This document shows, in pieces, positions 1 through 9,223 of a stretch of DNA of 64,000 nt. The stretch comes from Caldilineaceae bacterium. Its GTDB lineage: Bacteria > Chloroflexota > Anaerolineae > Caldilineales > Caldilineaceae. The position numbers and the translations under genes are program-made. The notes below the pieces were generated by a model. That model searched no databases. It was not told where the DNA came from and saw nothing but the letters and a program-made list of their open reading frames with translations. The stretch lies in NCBI GenBank assembly GCA_026989655.1, contig JALSIX010000027.1, forward strand, positions 27,793-91,792. The letters are read 5' to 3'. Position 1 is the first letter of the stretch; the number at the start of each line of letters is the position of its first letter.

Positions 1-338
1 AGGGCCACGTTCTCCAACACGGTGAGGGTGGGGATCAGGTTGAAGAACTGGAAGACGATCCCGATGTGGCGCCGCCGGAAGAGGGTCCGCTGACGGTCGG
101 TGAGGCCCGTGAGGTCCACCTCCCGGCCATCCTGCTGGATCCACACCCGCCCGCCGGTGGGCCGATCGATGCCGGAGATCAGGTTCAACAGGGTGCTCTT
201 GCCGCTGCCCGAGCGGCCGAACAGACAGGTGAACTTCCCCTGGGGAAAGGCCCAGTCGATGGCGTGGAGCACCCGATGCTCCCGGCCGGCGTCCTGATAG
301 GACTTGCTGAGCTGTTCCAGGCGGACGAGATGGCGCAT
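1..338 (-). CDS. ABC transporter ATP-binding protein, LolD/MacB type (3' part outside window)
   Basis: Only the first 112 or so codons are present; the gene runs off the left edge. The visible part is a nucleotide-binding domain that would energise an ABC exporter, most like the LolD/MacB/FtsE class that pairs with FtsX-like permeases. A Walker A motif (GRSGSGKS) lies at about residues 41-48. The Q-loop follows at Q97 in the context [20 protein letters not shown], which is typical of this class. The signature and Walker B motifs are off the window. I chose the ATG at 338 because family members begin about there. An in-frame ATG at 398 would add 20 Arg/Ser-rich residues, and neither start has a clear Shine-Dalgarno. 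The substrate cannot be inferred without the permease. Confidence 0.85.
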   Translation of the reverse strand, partial: MRHLVRLEQLSKSYQDAGREHRVLHAIDWAFPQGKFTCLFGRSGSGKSTLLNLISGIDRPTGGRVWIQQDGREVDLTGLTDRQRTLFRRRHIGIVFQFFNLIPTLTVLENVA

Positions 339-398
339 GGCGGTCCAGATGCCCCGTTTCAGTGAGCTGGTTCGGGAGATCCGTCTGTGGGGATCCAT

Positions 399-800
399 TG
401 TAGGGAGGGAGCTCAAGGGCGTCAATTTCCGGCGGGGCCCCGGAACCCCAGACGGACCGAAGCCCGAGCCCCCGGTCTGCCCCCGTGCTCCCTCCGCCGA
501 CGGCATGGGGCCTTGGCGCTTTTCCCCCAATTCCGGTGCCAATTTCTGGATCATTTCTAGATCAATTGTCAGGTATGGGGCCCCTGGATTGTGTGGTAGA
601 ATGCAGGGGCGACACGATGGTTGGGCGTCGGGAAAGCGGTCGGGCAGACTCTGTCCGTGGTGGATCCCCCCGATCTTCCTCGCATTCGTGCCTCTTCGTG
701 GTGCTGTCCATCTGTTCTCCCCTGGGTATCGGACCGCGGGCCCGACCGCCGTGCGGATGGACCCCAGAGCCACGACCAATCCGAAGGATGAGCTGTACCC
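399..800. other. intergenic region between divergent ABC ATPase and sensor kinase genes
   Basis: About 400 bp with no convincing gene. It must hold the divergent promoters. The stretch around 545-605 is less GC-rich than its surroundings and contains TTGTCA (near 567) and a -10-like TAGAAT (597-602), but their spacing (25 bp) is not that of a standard promoter. I would not assign a promoter here. Confidence 0.5.
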
Positions 801-3800
801 ATGTCTACATTGCAGGTGGCTTCCGGCTGGTTGGCCCGGTTCTTCCCCCGACTGAACCGCTGTATCCACCCCGCCCAGGCCTTGACCCGTTGGTCTCTGC
901 CCTGGTGGCAGGCCCTCCTCATCCCCGCCGGCGTGCTGACCGCCATCGAGAGCACCCGTCGCCTGGGGATCGTGTTGCCGGTCCCCTATCTCCTGCTGGT
1001 GGTGAGCCTGGTGTGGGTCGCCACCCTGTCCACCGTGCGCACGGGGCTGGCCGCCGCGGGGCTGGCCGCCGCGTACCTGCCCTACGCGGCCGCCGTGGGC
1101 TTCGGGCCCCACACCCTGATCGGCGCCCCATGGCGGGTGGGATTGGGCATCCTCTTTCTCCTGGCGTTGACCGGGTACATCGGCCTGCTCCGCCGCCACT
1201 CCCTCCAGGCCCTGACCGCGGCCCAGGTGGACCTGGAACACCAGACCCTGCGCTATCAGATCCTGGTGGACCATCTGGGCGAGGCCCTCTTTCTGTTCGA
1301 CCGCACGGGCATGGTGCGCTACCGCAACCGGAACGCGGAGCAGATGTTGGGGGACAGCCTGAAGGTGGGGGACTGCCTGTTCGAGGGCATCCACGGCCAC
1401 GACCGAGCCACGGTGGAGTCCCAGTGGAGGGCTCTGCTCCGCGAGGACACCGGCGGCCAACGGCTGTTTCGCTACCGGGCCCCGGGCGCGGACGGACACT
1501 GGCACACCTGGGAGGGGCTGGCCGTCAACCTGCTGGAACGCCCGGAGTTCCGGGGGATCCTCTTCTCGGCCCGGGATGTCACCGAGACCACCGGCCAGAT
1601 CTGCCTCTTCCAGGAGCTCTGGAAGGCCATCCCCGATGGCCTCCTCCTGATGGACACCCCCCAGGGCGCCATCCACCAGGTCAACCCGGCCCTCTGTGCG
1701 CTGATGGGGTACACCCCCGGGGAGCTCATCGGGCGCCCCTACTCCGTCCTGATGCCTCCGGAATCCCAGGAGAACGGCCGCGCGCTGCATCGGTCGCTCC
1801 AACCAGGTGGCCCGGACCACGCCACCGAGCCAACCGACGTGGACACCGCGGCCCTGCGCCGGGACGGCACCCTCCTCCCCGTGGAGATCCGCCTGACCCC
1901 GGTGGAGCTACCCGGCGGCCGGTATGCCCTGGCCCTCCTGCGGAACGTCCAGGAGGAACGGCAGATCAAGCAGTCCCTCGCGAGACACGCCCACTTCCTG
2001 GAGACCCTCCAGCGCATGACCCAGATCGGGCTCGAGCTGCTGGACCCCGAACGGCTGCCCCAGATCTTCGTGGACGAGCTGCGGGAACTCCTGCAGGCCG
2101 ACGCGTGCTATCTGACTCGCTGGGAGCCGGACCGCCGCTGCACCCGCCCCTTGGCCGCGTCGGGTCTCCACCGCAACACATACCTGGACTTGGCTCCTCC
2201 CCCCGGCGCGGAGACCCTGACCGCCCGGGTGCTGGACACCGGGCACCCCCTGGTGGTGGAGGACGTGGCCGCCAGCCCAGAGATCTCCGAGCAGGCCCGG
2301 GCCCTGTTCCCCAAGGAACAGGCCCTGCTGGCCCTCCCGGTCCAGGCCGGGGAACGGACCCCCCTGGGCGCCCTGGTCCTGGCCTACCATGCGCCCCGTC
2401 GCTTCTCGCCCCAGGAAGTGGAGCGGGCCCAACAGGCCGCGGCCCAGGTCGCGCTGATCCTCCACCGGGCCCAGCTTCACCACCGCCTCCAACAACGGGC
2501 AGAGGACCTGGCCGCCACGGTCCAACGCCAGGAGCGCATTCTCCAGGACTTCTTCGAGCTCACCCCCACCCCCATGCTCGTGGCCCAGGTAGACGGGGTG
2601 ATCCTCCAGTGCAACCAGGCCCTGGCCCAGCTCACCGACAGCCGCCCCGAGGCCCTGATCGGCCGCCCATGGCCCGCGTTCCTCCATCCCGAGGACCGAG
2701 ACCGCTTCGCAGAGGTCGCGCAGGGGCTCGGCCCTCGAGGTCGGGCCACGGAGGTCCGGCTCCGAGGCCAGACCCCCCGAGGGGTGGAGCACTCGCTGAG
2801 CTGCAGCATGACCCGCTACGGGGACCGGCTCTACATCGTGGCCCAGGACATCACCGCCCAGGAGGAGACAGCCGCCCGCCTGGTCGCGGCCCGGGAACAG
2901 GCCGAGGCCGCCAGCCATGCCAAGTCGGACTTCCTGGCCATGATCAGCCACGAGCTCCGCACCCCCCTGAACGCGATCCTGGGCTTCACCGAGCTGTTGG
3001 ATCGGCAGCTTCGGGGGCAGATGAACGAGCGCCAGCGCCGCTACCTGACCAACATCTACAACAGCGGACGTCATCTGACCGAGCTGATCAACGACCTGCT
3101 GGACCTCTCCCGGATCGAGGCCGGCCGCCTGGAGCTGCACCTGCGGCCCGTCCGCCTGGACCAGGTGGTGCGCCAGGCCAGCGAAGGCCTGGCCACCCTG
3201 ATCGCCCAGAAGGAACACGCCCTGGAGCTGGCCCTGGACGGTCCCACCCCCACCATCCTGGCCGACCCGGAACGGACCCGACAGATCCTGGTCAATCTGC
3301 TCAGCAACGCGGTCAAGTACACCCCGCCCCAAGGCCGGATCCGGGTCGGCCTGGAGGCATGCTCCCATCGGGCCGCGGTCCACCTGTGGGTCGCGGACAC
3401 GGGCATCGGCCTGGCGCCCGGGGATCAGGAGCGGATCTTCCGGCTGTTCGAGCAGGTGGACTCGCCCTACACCCGCAACCAGGAGGGCACCGGCCTGGGC
3501 CTGGCCCTGACCCGCCAGCTCGTGGAGCTCCACGGGGGCCGGATCTGGGTGGAGAGCCCCGGCCCGGACCAGGGAAGCACCTTCCACGTGGAGCTACCCA
3601 TCGTCCCCGCGGCCCGGCTGGAGCAGATCGACATCCAGGCCCGCACCCCTCTGGTCCTGGTGGTGGAGGACGATCTGAACGACGGCGATCTCATCGCCCA
3701 CCATCTGGAGGAGGCGGGCTACGGGGTCCTCCGAGCCTATCGGGCCGTCCAGGCGGTGGAGTTGGCCCAGGAGTACGTGCCCGACCTGATCGTGCTGGAC

Positions 3801-4376
3801 ATCCTGATGAAGCCCGAGGATGGCTGGCACGTCCTCCACGCGATGGAGACCATCCCGGTAGTCCGGTGGATCCCGGTGGTGGTGATCTCCATCACCGAGG
3901 ATGCCCAGCGGGGCCGCCGTTACGGGGTCATGCATTGGCTGGTCAAGCCGGTCACATCCGAGGCGTTGCTGCAGGCCGTGGCCGAGGCATTGGCCCGCGG
4001 ACGGCCCCGGGGGAAGGTCCTGGTGGTGGGAGTGGGCCCTGGCGAGGTGCCGGACGCGGCCGGACAGGCCCTGGAACGACGGCACTACCTGGTGGAATGG
4101 GTCTCCGCTCCCCAGGATGCCCTGTACCGGGCCCTGACCCTGCGGCCCGACGCGGTGCTCCTGACCGAGGAGGTGGCGGAGGACCCAGAGCTGGTGGCCC
4201 TGGTGGCACGACAGCTTCGGGTGCACCCCCTCACCAGCCAGGTCTCCCTCCTGGTGCCCAGCGAACCCACAGCGCCCCCCCAGGGCCAGGACATGTACCC
4301 CGAAGGGCTCCGCGCGCTCCTCCGGGCGTTGGCCGACGAGGGGTTCCACTTCACGCCCTACGGGATCGTGGACTGA
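801..4376 (+). CDS. hybrid sensor histidine kinase (TM-PAS-PAS-GAF-PAS-HisKA-HATPase-REC-pseudoREC)
   Basis: Membrane-bound hybrid histidine kinase of 1191 residues. Hydrophobic segments lie in roughly the first 130 residues, with no large extracellular loop. Two PAS-like domains follow (about 155-265 and 270-385), then a GAF domain (about 395-560), a third PAS (about 575-690), the HisKA box (SHELRTPLN, phospho-acceptor His717), and an HATPase domain with N box (LLSNAVKY), G1 (DTGIGL) and G2 (GTGLGLAL). A receiver domain follows with acceptor Asp1000 ([14 protein letters not shown]). The last 110 residues look like a second receiver in which the acceptor Asp is replaced (AVLLTEEV), so it is probably not phosphorylated. 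The start has an AAGGATGAG ribosome-binding site. It sits convergent to another kinase. The signal is probably internal or membrane-derived; ligand and output are unknown. Confidence 0.93.
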   Translation: MSTLQVASGWLARFFPRLNRCIHPAQALTRWSLPWWQALLIPAGVLTAIESTRRLGIVLPVPYLLLVVSLVWVATLSTVRTGLAAAGLAAAYLPYAAAVGFGPHTLIGAPWRVGLGILFLLALTGYIGLLRRHSLQALTAAQVDLEHQTLRYQILVDHLGEALFLFDRTGMVRYRNRNAEQMLGDSLKVGDCLFEGIHGHDRATVESQWRALLREDTGGQRLFRYRAPGADGHWHTWEGLAVNLLERPEFRGILFSARDVTETTGQICLFQELWKAIPDGLLLMDTPQGAIHQVNPALCALMGYTPGELIGRPYSVLMPPESQENGRALHRSLQPGGPDHATEPTDVDTAALRRDGTLLPVEIRLTPVELPGGRYALALLRNVQEERQIKQSLARHAHFLETLQRMTQIGLELLDPERLPQIFVDELRELLQADACYLTRWEPDRRCTRPLAASGLHRNTYLDLAPPPGAETLTARVLDTGHPLVVEDVAASPEISEQARALFPKEQALLALPVQAGERTPLGALVLAYHAPRRFSPQEVERAQQAAAQVALILHRAQLHHRLQQRAEDLAATVQRQERILQDFFELTPTPMLVAQVDGVILQCNQALAQLTDSRPEALIGRPWPAFLHPEDRDRFAEVAQGLGPRGRATEVRLRGQTPRGVEHSLSCSMTRYGDRLYIVAQDITAQEETAARLVAAREQAEAASHAKSDFLAMISHELRTPLNAILGFTELLDRQLRGQMNERQRRYLTNIYNSGRHLTELINDLLDLSRIEAGRLELHLRPVRLDQVVRQASEGLATLIAQKEHALELALDGPTPTILADPERTRQILVNLLSNAVKYTPPQGRIRVGLEACSHRAAVHLWVADTGIGLAPGDQERIFRLFEQVDSPYTRNQEGTGLGLALTRQLVELHGGRIWVESPGPDQGSTFHVELPIVPAARLEQIDIQARTPLVLVVEDDLNDGDLIAHHLEEAGYGVLRAYRAVQAVELAQEYVPDLIVLDILMKPEDGWHVLHAMETIPVVRWIPVVVISITEDAQRGRRYGVMHWLVKPVTSEALLQAVAEALARGRPRGKVLVVGVGPGEVPDAAGQALERRHYLVEWVSAPQDALYRALTLRPDAVLLTEEVAEDPELVALVARQLRVHPLTSQVSLLVPSEPTAPPQGQDMYPEGLRALLRALADEGFHFTPYGIVD

Positions 4377-4387
4377 GGAGAGGCCAC

Positions 4388-4410
4388 GGCCTGGGCTTCC
4401 AGCCCAGGCC
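4388..4410. terminator. stem-loop between convergent kinase genes
   Basis: A perfect 10-bp GC-rich stem (GGCCTGGGCT paired with AGCCCAGGCC, loop TCC) starts 12 bp after the plus-strand kinase stop. It has no T tract. It could serve both convergent genes as a bidirectional terminator or mRNA-stabilising hairpin. Confidence 0.55.
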
Positions 4411-4496
4411 CACGGAGGGACGGCGAAGGACAGAGAGAGGCCGGCCCACCCCCTCCCCGGCTTCCATCCGGGATCTGGGGGAAGAAGGACCCGACC

Positions 4497-6014
4497 TCAC
4501 CCCCACTCCGTGGGCAGGTCCAGGTGGATGCGGGCGCCGCCGGCGGCTCCCCGCTCGATCCGACAGTGGCCCCCGATGGAGAACACCAGATCGCTGATCA
4601 GGGCCAGGCCGATCCCCAGCCCCGGGACCTGGCCGGCCCGATCCGAGTCGATCTGGTAGAGGGGGCGCCAGACCGCCTCCCGGGATTCGGGTGGGATACC
4701 CGGTCCGTCGTCCTCGAAGGAGACGGCCACCCCCCTTGCCCCCTCCCCCGAGACCACCTTCAGCCAGAGCTGGGGCTGCTTGGAGGGATGGAACTTGACC
4801 GCGTTGTCCACCAGGTGGTAGAGGATCACCTCCCAGATCGCGGCCGAGAAGGGCAGCCGGACGTCCGCGGTGGCCTGAAAGGTCACCCGCTCCATGGGCA
4901 GGAGAAAGGCCTGGGCCGTGGTGCGGAAGAGGGTCTCCAGCTCCCGGGCGGAGATGGAGCCGAGCTGGGCCGACGTCTGGGTGGTGGCCCAGCTCTGGGT
5001 CAGGTCCACCGCATGGCCCACCTGCTCCACCAGCAGGTTCAGGTTGGCCCGGAGCTCCTGGTGCAACAGGGGCCACTCCGGGTGTCCGGGGTGGAGCTCG
5101 CCCATCTCCCAGAGATCGATGAGCCCCTGGACGATGGTCAGGGGCGTGCGGAACTTGTGGGCAATCAGGTGGACCAGGGTGACCATCTGGCCGGCTGTAC
5201 GCTGGAGCTCCGTGACATCTCGGAAGACCAGCATCCAACCGCCCCGGGGCAGAGGAGCTCCCTGGACCTGGATCCAGAAGCTGGCCGTCGCGCCCTGGCG
5301 GGGCCGGATGAGGGTCAGGGTGAAGGCCTGCCCCGCGTCGCGCAGCTCCTCCCAGGTGGTCGCGGGCACCACCGCGAAGCGTTCGGCTATCAGGGAGAGC
5401 CAGGGGCACTCTGTGGGCAGGGCGAGCTCCTCCATCTCGAGCCACCGCCGCGCGGTGGGGTTGAGCCCCTCCAGGTGGCCGCAGGCATCGATCCAGCCGT
5501 ACCCATCCCGGCTGTGCATGACCACCCACTCGAACCGCTCCCGTTCCTGGAGCTGGCGGCGGAGATGGCCCAGCGCCACCGCCGTCTGGACGCGGACCTG
5601 GAGCTCCGTCAGGTCCACCGGCTTGGTGAGGAACTCGTCTGCGCCACAGCGCAGCCCTTTCAGACGAGCCTCTCGATCGCCCAGCGCGGTGACCAGGATG
5701 ATGGGCACCGTCTGCCAACGGGGCAGTGCGCGGATGCGACGACAGACCTCGAAGCCGTCCATCCCGGGCATCATCACGTCCAGGAGGACCAGATCCGGCT
5801 CCACCATGTCCAGGATCTCCAGGGCATCCCGGCCGTGGGCCGAGGTGTACACGGTGTAGCCCTGGAGGTCCATGAGGGCATCGACCAGGAGCTCCCGGGC
5901 CTCCCGGGAATCGTCCACCACCAGAACCACCTTCTCCGCGGTGGGGCAGGGATCTTCCAAGGGCTGGCTGGGGGGACACTGAGGGCGTAGGGGAACAGCG
6001 GCGTTCAGAAGCAT
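4497..6014 (-). CDS. response regulator-sensor kinase fusion (REC-PAS-HisKA-HATPase)
   Basis: Soluble protein of 505 residues with the reverse order of its convergent neighbour: the receiver comes first. The receiver spans about residues 28-145, with the acidic pair D34/D35, acceptor Asp79 (LVLLDVMMPGMDGF) and the conserved Lys in TKPVD. A PAS-like domain follows (about 165-275), then a HisKA-like helix with IAHKFRTPLT (Phe and Lys in place of the usual Ser-His-Glu surroundings, phospho-acceptor His retained), then an HATPase with N box (YHLVDNAVKF), G1 (DDGPGIP) and G2 (GLGIGLAL). There is no membrane segment. I place the start at 6014, where AAAGGA precedes the ATG; longer in-frame starts upstream would run into the neighbouring lipoprotein region. 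REC-first kinases usually receive phosphate from another kinase, so this may act downstream of a hybrid kinase such as the neighbour (inference). Confidence 0.9.
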   Translation of the reverse strand: MLLNAAVPLRPQCPPSQPLEDPCPTAEKVVLVVDDSREARELLVDALMDLQGYTVYTSAHGRDALEILDMVEPDLVLLDVMMPGMDGFEVCRRIRALPRWQTVPIILVTALGDREARLKGLRCGADEFLTKPVDLTELQVRVQTAVALGHLRRQLQERERFEWVVMHSRDGYGWIDACGHLEGLNPTARRWLEMEELALPTECPWLSLIAERFAVVPATTWEELRDAGQAFTLTLIRPRQGATASFWIQVQGAPLPRGGWMLVFRDVTELQRTAGQMVTLVHLIAHKFRTPLTIVQGLIDLWEMGELHPGHPEWPLLHQELRANLNLLVEQVGHAVDLTQSWATTQTSAQLGSISARELETLFRTTAQAFLLPMERVTFQATADVRLPFSAAIWEVILYHLVDNAVKFHPSKQPQLWLKVVSGEGARGVAVSFEDDGPGIPPESREAVWRPLYQIDSDRAGQVPGLGIGLALISDLVFSIGGHCRIERGAAGGARIHLDLPTEWG

Positions 6015-6050
6015 GATCGTTCCTTTCCCTGTGTTCTGCCATCTGAATCG

Positions 6051-6056
6051 ATTGTA
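6051..6056 (-). promoter_or_regulatory. candidate -10 box (TACAAT) of the REC-kinase gene
   Basis: On the minus strand the sequence reads TGTACAAT, 37 bp upstream of the start codon. No good -35 box lies 16-18 bp upstream. The same TACAAT box recurs upstream of other genes in this window. Confidence 0.35.
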
Positions 6057-6177
6057 CAGGGACGGGGTGGGGCGGGGGAACGAGAGATTCCACCTATTTG
6101 CCTCCGTTTTCCGCGGTATTTTCAGGGCCGAAGGCCGTCCACCGAGGCGCAGACCCCCCTGGGATCTCCCCCGAACA

Positions 6178-6199
6178 CCCAGGGCCTGCAGGCCCTGGG
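6178..6199. repeat. perfect 22-bp palindrome
   Basis: An uninterrupted inverted repeat with half-site CCCAGGGCCTG and no spacer, in the divergent gap between the REC-kinase gene and the beta-propeller lipoprotein gene. It could be an operator for a dimeric regulator or a cruciform/hairpin element. It lies 65 bp upstream of the lipoprotein start. Confidence 0.5.
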
Positions 6200-6263
6200 A
6201 AGGCTCCCCGGCCTGGTCGGGGGCTGGAGAAGAGCGCGGCGGAACGAGAACGGAGCGAGCCCC

Positions 6264-7733
6264 ATGGAACGGACCGTCCCGAAAAGCGCCCGCCGGTTGA
6301 TCCCGCTGCTCTGTCTCCTCCTGGTCTGGGCCACAGGGGGCTGCCGCTCTTCCCCGCTGGACGCCGGAGCACCTCCCGCCCGCAGGGTGTTCCTGCCCTA
6401 CATCACCTCCACACCCGCCTCCACACCGGGCCCACGGCTCACCTGGTCCGCGCGCTACGGGGGCCCAGGAAGCGAGGAGATGGAGGGCCTCCTCGCGACC
6501 CAGGACGGGGACCTGGTGGTGGTCGGCTCCACGGATTCCTTTCAGGACGAGGAGGGCGATGGCTGGATCGTGGCCCTGCAGGAGGATGGCCAGGTGCGTT
6601 GGCAACGGACCTACGGCGGCCAAGGCGACGACGGCCTCCTGGACATCCGTCAGACCCCGGATGGTGGCTTCGTGGCCGTGGGATGGACCCGTTCCTTCGG
6701 GGCGGAGCAGGCAGACGTGTGGATCCTGCGCCTGGATGGAGAGGGACAGGTGCTGTGGTCCAAGGTCTACGGTGGCCCTGGCATGGAACAGGCCTGGTCT
6801 GTGGCCCTGAGCGGGGACGGTGGCTTCCTGGTGGCCGGAGGGACCACCTCCTTCGGAGCCGGTGGCTCCGACTTCTGGGTACTGCGCCTGGATCCCCAGG
6901 GCGAACCCGTGTGGCAGCGGACCTACGGCGGCCCCCAAGACGAGGGTGGGGGCGGCACATACGGGGAGTTCGTGGTGCGGGCCCTGGTGGACCGGGAGGG
7001 GAACTACGTCCTGGCCAGCGAGACGGCCTCCTTCGGGGCCGGCGAGACGGACATCTGGGTGATCCAACTCCGACCGGACGGCTCGATCCGCTGGCAGAAG
7101 GCCTACGGGGGCCCGGAGGAGGAGACCACCTGGTCGCTCGTGGAGCTGGCCGGTGGGGGCTACCTGGTCCCGGGGGTGACGGTCTCCTTTGCGCCCGACG
7201 CCAGCGGCGACCTATGGGCCCTGCGTCTGGAGTCGAACGGTGCCGTCCGCTGGCAGCGGCTCTACGGGCTCCCGACCCTCTGGGACGAGGCCCTGAGCGC
7301 GGGGGCCACCCGGGACGGCGGCGTGGTCATCGGCGGCTACCTGGAGGAGAGCACGGACTGGGACGGAACCCTGCTTCGGCTGGACGGGGACGGGCAGCTC
7401 TGGGCACGGCGCCGTTACGAGCACGGCTGGAACTGGCCCAACGGGGTGGTGGAACTGGCCGACGGCAGCCTGGCCGTGGCCGGGGTGGCCTGGGATCGGG
7501 CCGGGGGCCAGGAGCTGGACCTGTGGGTCATGCGCCTGGCCCCGGACGGAGATCTCGGCACCTCCTGCGGGCTGGCCCAGGAACTCCAGATCCAGGTCGC
7601 GGACACGGCGGCCCGTCCCCAAGACACCCAGGCCACCGTGGGAAGGACGGCCGTACGGCCCCGGGAGGCCCAGGTCACCGTACGGGACACCCAGATCGCC
7701 CCCCGCTATCTGTGTGCCCCAACGCGCCGCTGA
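6264..7733 (+). CDS. secreted lipoprotein with seven beta-propeller repeats
   Basis: 489-residue protein with an N-terminal hydrophobic signal and a lipobox-like end (WATGGC, Cys27), so it is probably anchored outside the cytoplasmic membrane. From about residue 58 there are seven repeats of 45-55 residues. Each begins with a YGGPG-like turn (the last two are degenerate: YGLPT and YEHGW) and continues with DGGFLVAG and a D-x-W-x-L-R-L-D strand. Seven such units fit one closed seven-bladed propeller. The C-terminal tail after about residue 425 is a different, Thr/Arg/Gln-rich stretch ending in a single Cys near the C-terminus. A GGAG lies upstream of the ATG. No enzymatic motif is seen. Propellers of this style are usually binding scaffolds, so a surface binding role is inferred. 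It is convergent with the next gene. Confidence 0.85.
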   Translation: MERTVPKSARRLIPLLCLLLVWATGGCRSSPLDAGAPPARRVFLPYITSTPASTPGPRLTWSARYGGPGSEEMEGLLATQDGDLVVVGSTDSFQDEEGDGWIVALQEDGQVRWQRTYGGQGDDGLLDIRQTPDGGFVAVGWTRSFGAEQADVWILRLDGEGQVLWSKVYGGPGMEQAWSVALSGDGGFLVAGGTTSFGAGGSDFWVLRLDPQGEPVWQRTYGGPQDEGGGGTYGEFVVRALVDREGNYVLASETASFGAGETDIWVIQLRPDGSIRWQKAYGGPEEETTWSLVELAGGGYLVPGVTVSFAPDASGDLWALRLESNGAVRWQRLYGLPTLWDEALSAGATRDGGVVIGGYLEESTDWDGTLLRLDGDGQLWARRRYEHGWNWPNGVVELADGSLAVAGVAWDRAGGQELDLWVMRLAPDGDLGTSCGLAQELQIQVADTAARPQDTQATVGRTAVRPREAQVTVRDTQIAPRYLCAPTRR

Positions 7734-7816
7734 GTTCCGGGGCCTCGCCTCCTGCTCCCTGTTCGCTGTTCGGGCCGAAGGAGATGCTCCCCCTCATGGA
7801 GGAGCGGAGGCCCACC

Positions 7817-9076
7817 CTAGTGAGGGCGATCGATGGTGTACTCGATGACCACCCCATGGGCCTTGGTCTTGCCGCCGTCCCCGTCCACATCCAAGACCAG
7901 CCAGACGTAGTAGGCGTACTGGCTGTTGTCCACGGTATCGTAGTCGATGGTGGTGGTGGAGCTGGAGGAGATGGCCACCTGGTTGCTCGTGCCGCTGCTG
8001 AACCCGCCGGAGGACTCGGTGTAGGCCATCACCTCCTCGTTGCCCGCGAGGTCGATCCGGTAGAGGGTGGCCTTGGCGTTGAACTCGTCGGAGCCATCGC
8101 TCCAGTAGAAGGTCATCTTGGTGACCGTGGCCTCGTGGGGAAGATAGACGGGTGCCAGGAACAGCCGGGTCTGGGTATCGTCTGGCTCCAGGGTGTGGCC
8201 GCTGTTGGTGTAGTTCCCCCCGCCCTGGTAGGGACGGAAGGCCGCGGCCGGGATGGACACGAAACCGGTGATGGGTTTCCAGGTGAGCGCCCCTTCGATG
8301 TGGGCATCGCCCTCGGAATAGATGCCGTAGCCGTTGGGAGAGGCGCTCTCCCCGTAGACGCCGTAGGTGGGGAATTGGGCCCGCCCCTCTCCCCGGCCGT
8401 AGACCCCTGCCTGGGGGCCGGTGCCGTAGACACCGATGCCCGAGAAGGCCTGGGCCCGTCCGTAGACCCCGTACCCTCCCTGGCTCCCGGTGTTCCAGCC
8501 GGCCACCCCGGCCCCGTCCGCCGCGACCGTCTCCCCGTAGAGGGCCGCGGCGTCGCCGCCGGTGGCCGTGTTGACCGCGCCCAACAGCCGCCCGGAGGTC
8601 AACGCCCCCTGGATGGTGGTTCCCGGTCGCAGGCTCAGCGCGTAGGGGGTGGCTGCCAGTTTCTGGCGTCCCAGGACGGTGTAGCTGCTCTCCGTGGCCT
8701 TCTTCACCCCCACCTCCAGCCATAGGGCCCGGCCGTCGAAGACGTCCCCGAAGTCCAGCTCCACGGTGAAGAGCCCATCGGTCACCCGCACCCCGCTCCG
8801 GTCCACGGTGCTCCCCACCGAACTCCCTCCAGAGGCGGCATCGAAGAGGCGAAACCGGAAATCGTAGACCCCGTTCGCGGGGCCGCTCCCGTCCGTCAGC
8901 CGCCCCTGGTAGGTGAAGGCCGTGTCCACTGTCGCCTGCATCGCGGCCGCCCCCTGGGGAACGGTCTCCTGGGCCTGGGCACTGTGGGCCCACCACTGCA
9001 CGGCCCAGATGAGTGTGGCCGCCAACAGCAGGCCCCCCAGGGGAGCCCATCTCCCCACTCGACGCTGTTTTGCCAT
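7817..9076 (-). CDS. secreted protein with FTYQGRL domain and GVYG repeats
   Basis: 419-residue exported protein: a basic N-terminus, a hydrophobic core and a likely signal peptidase site after SAQA (about residue 35). The segment starting at FTYQGRLTDGSGPANGVYDF (about residue 54) is a conserved domain that I recognise from many Chloroflexota and other secreted proteins of unknown function. The middle (about 170-265) has several GVYG/YGIY repeats, the kind of short repeat seen in trimeric fibres and tail-like surface proteins. The C-terminal third is a Ser/Thr-rich beta domain ending in EYTIDRPH. GGGGAG lies 6 bp before the ATG. The preceding gene on the same strand is also secreted, so they may form one surface module. 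Molecular function is unknown. Confidence 0.85.
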   Translation of the reverse strand: MAKQRRVGRWAPLGGLLLAATLIWAVQWWAHSAQAQETVPQGAAAMQATVDTAFTYQGRLTDGSGPANGVYDFRFRLFDAASGGSSVGSTVDRSGVRVTDGLFTVELDFGDVFDGRALWLEVGVKKATESSYTVLGRQKLAATPYALSLRPGTTIQGALTSGRLLGAVNTATGGDAAALYGETVAADGAGVAGWNTGSQGGYGVYGRAQAFSGIGVYGTGPQAGVYGRGEGRAQFPTYGVYGESASPNGYGIYSEGDAHIEGALTWKPITGFVSIPAAAFRPYQGGGNYTNSGHTLEPDDTQTRLFLAPVYLPHEATVTKMTFYWSDGSDEFNAKATLYRIDLAGNEEVMAYTESSGGFSSGTSNQVAISSSSTTTIDYDTVDNSQYAYYVWLVLDVDGDGGKTKAHGVVIEYTIDRPH

Positions 9077-9097
9077 GATATCTCCCCTTCCTGTACC

Positions 9098-9119
9098 TGG
9101 CCTGGGGATACCCAGGCCA
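9098..9119. terminator. intercistronic stem-loop
   Basis: A perfect 9-bp stem (TGGCCTGGG with CCCAGGCCA, loop GATA) lies between two minus-strand genes for secreted proteins, 21 bp upstream of the downstream gene start. It has no T run. It may be a terminator or a processing/stability hairpin. Its stem shares the GGCCTGGG core with the hairpin at 4388-4410. Confidence 0.5.
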
Positions 9120-9223
9120 AAGGCTGGGTGGGCGGTGCCCCGGAGCGAGACGGCCCACCTGGGTGGAGGTACCGGTTCGCTTCCGCCCCGGGCCGGGGCT
9201 TTCCCTGTCTGTGGTGTACCGGG

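Noticed and set aside
485..4597. A 1370-codon plus-strand frame across the hybrid kinase
   Set aside because: Pro/Gly/Arg-rich out-of-frame reading caused by high GC; the kinase frame has all catalytic boxes.
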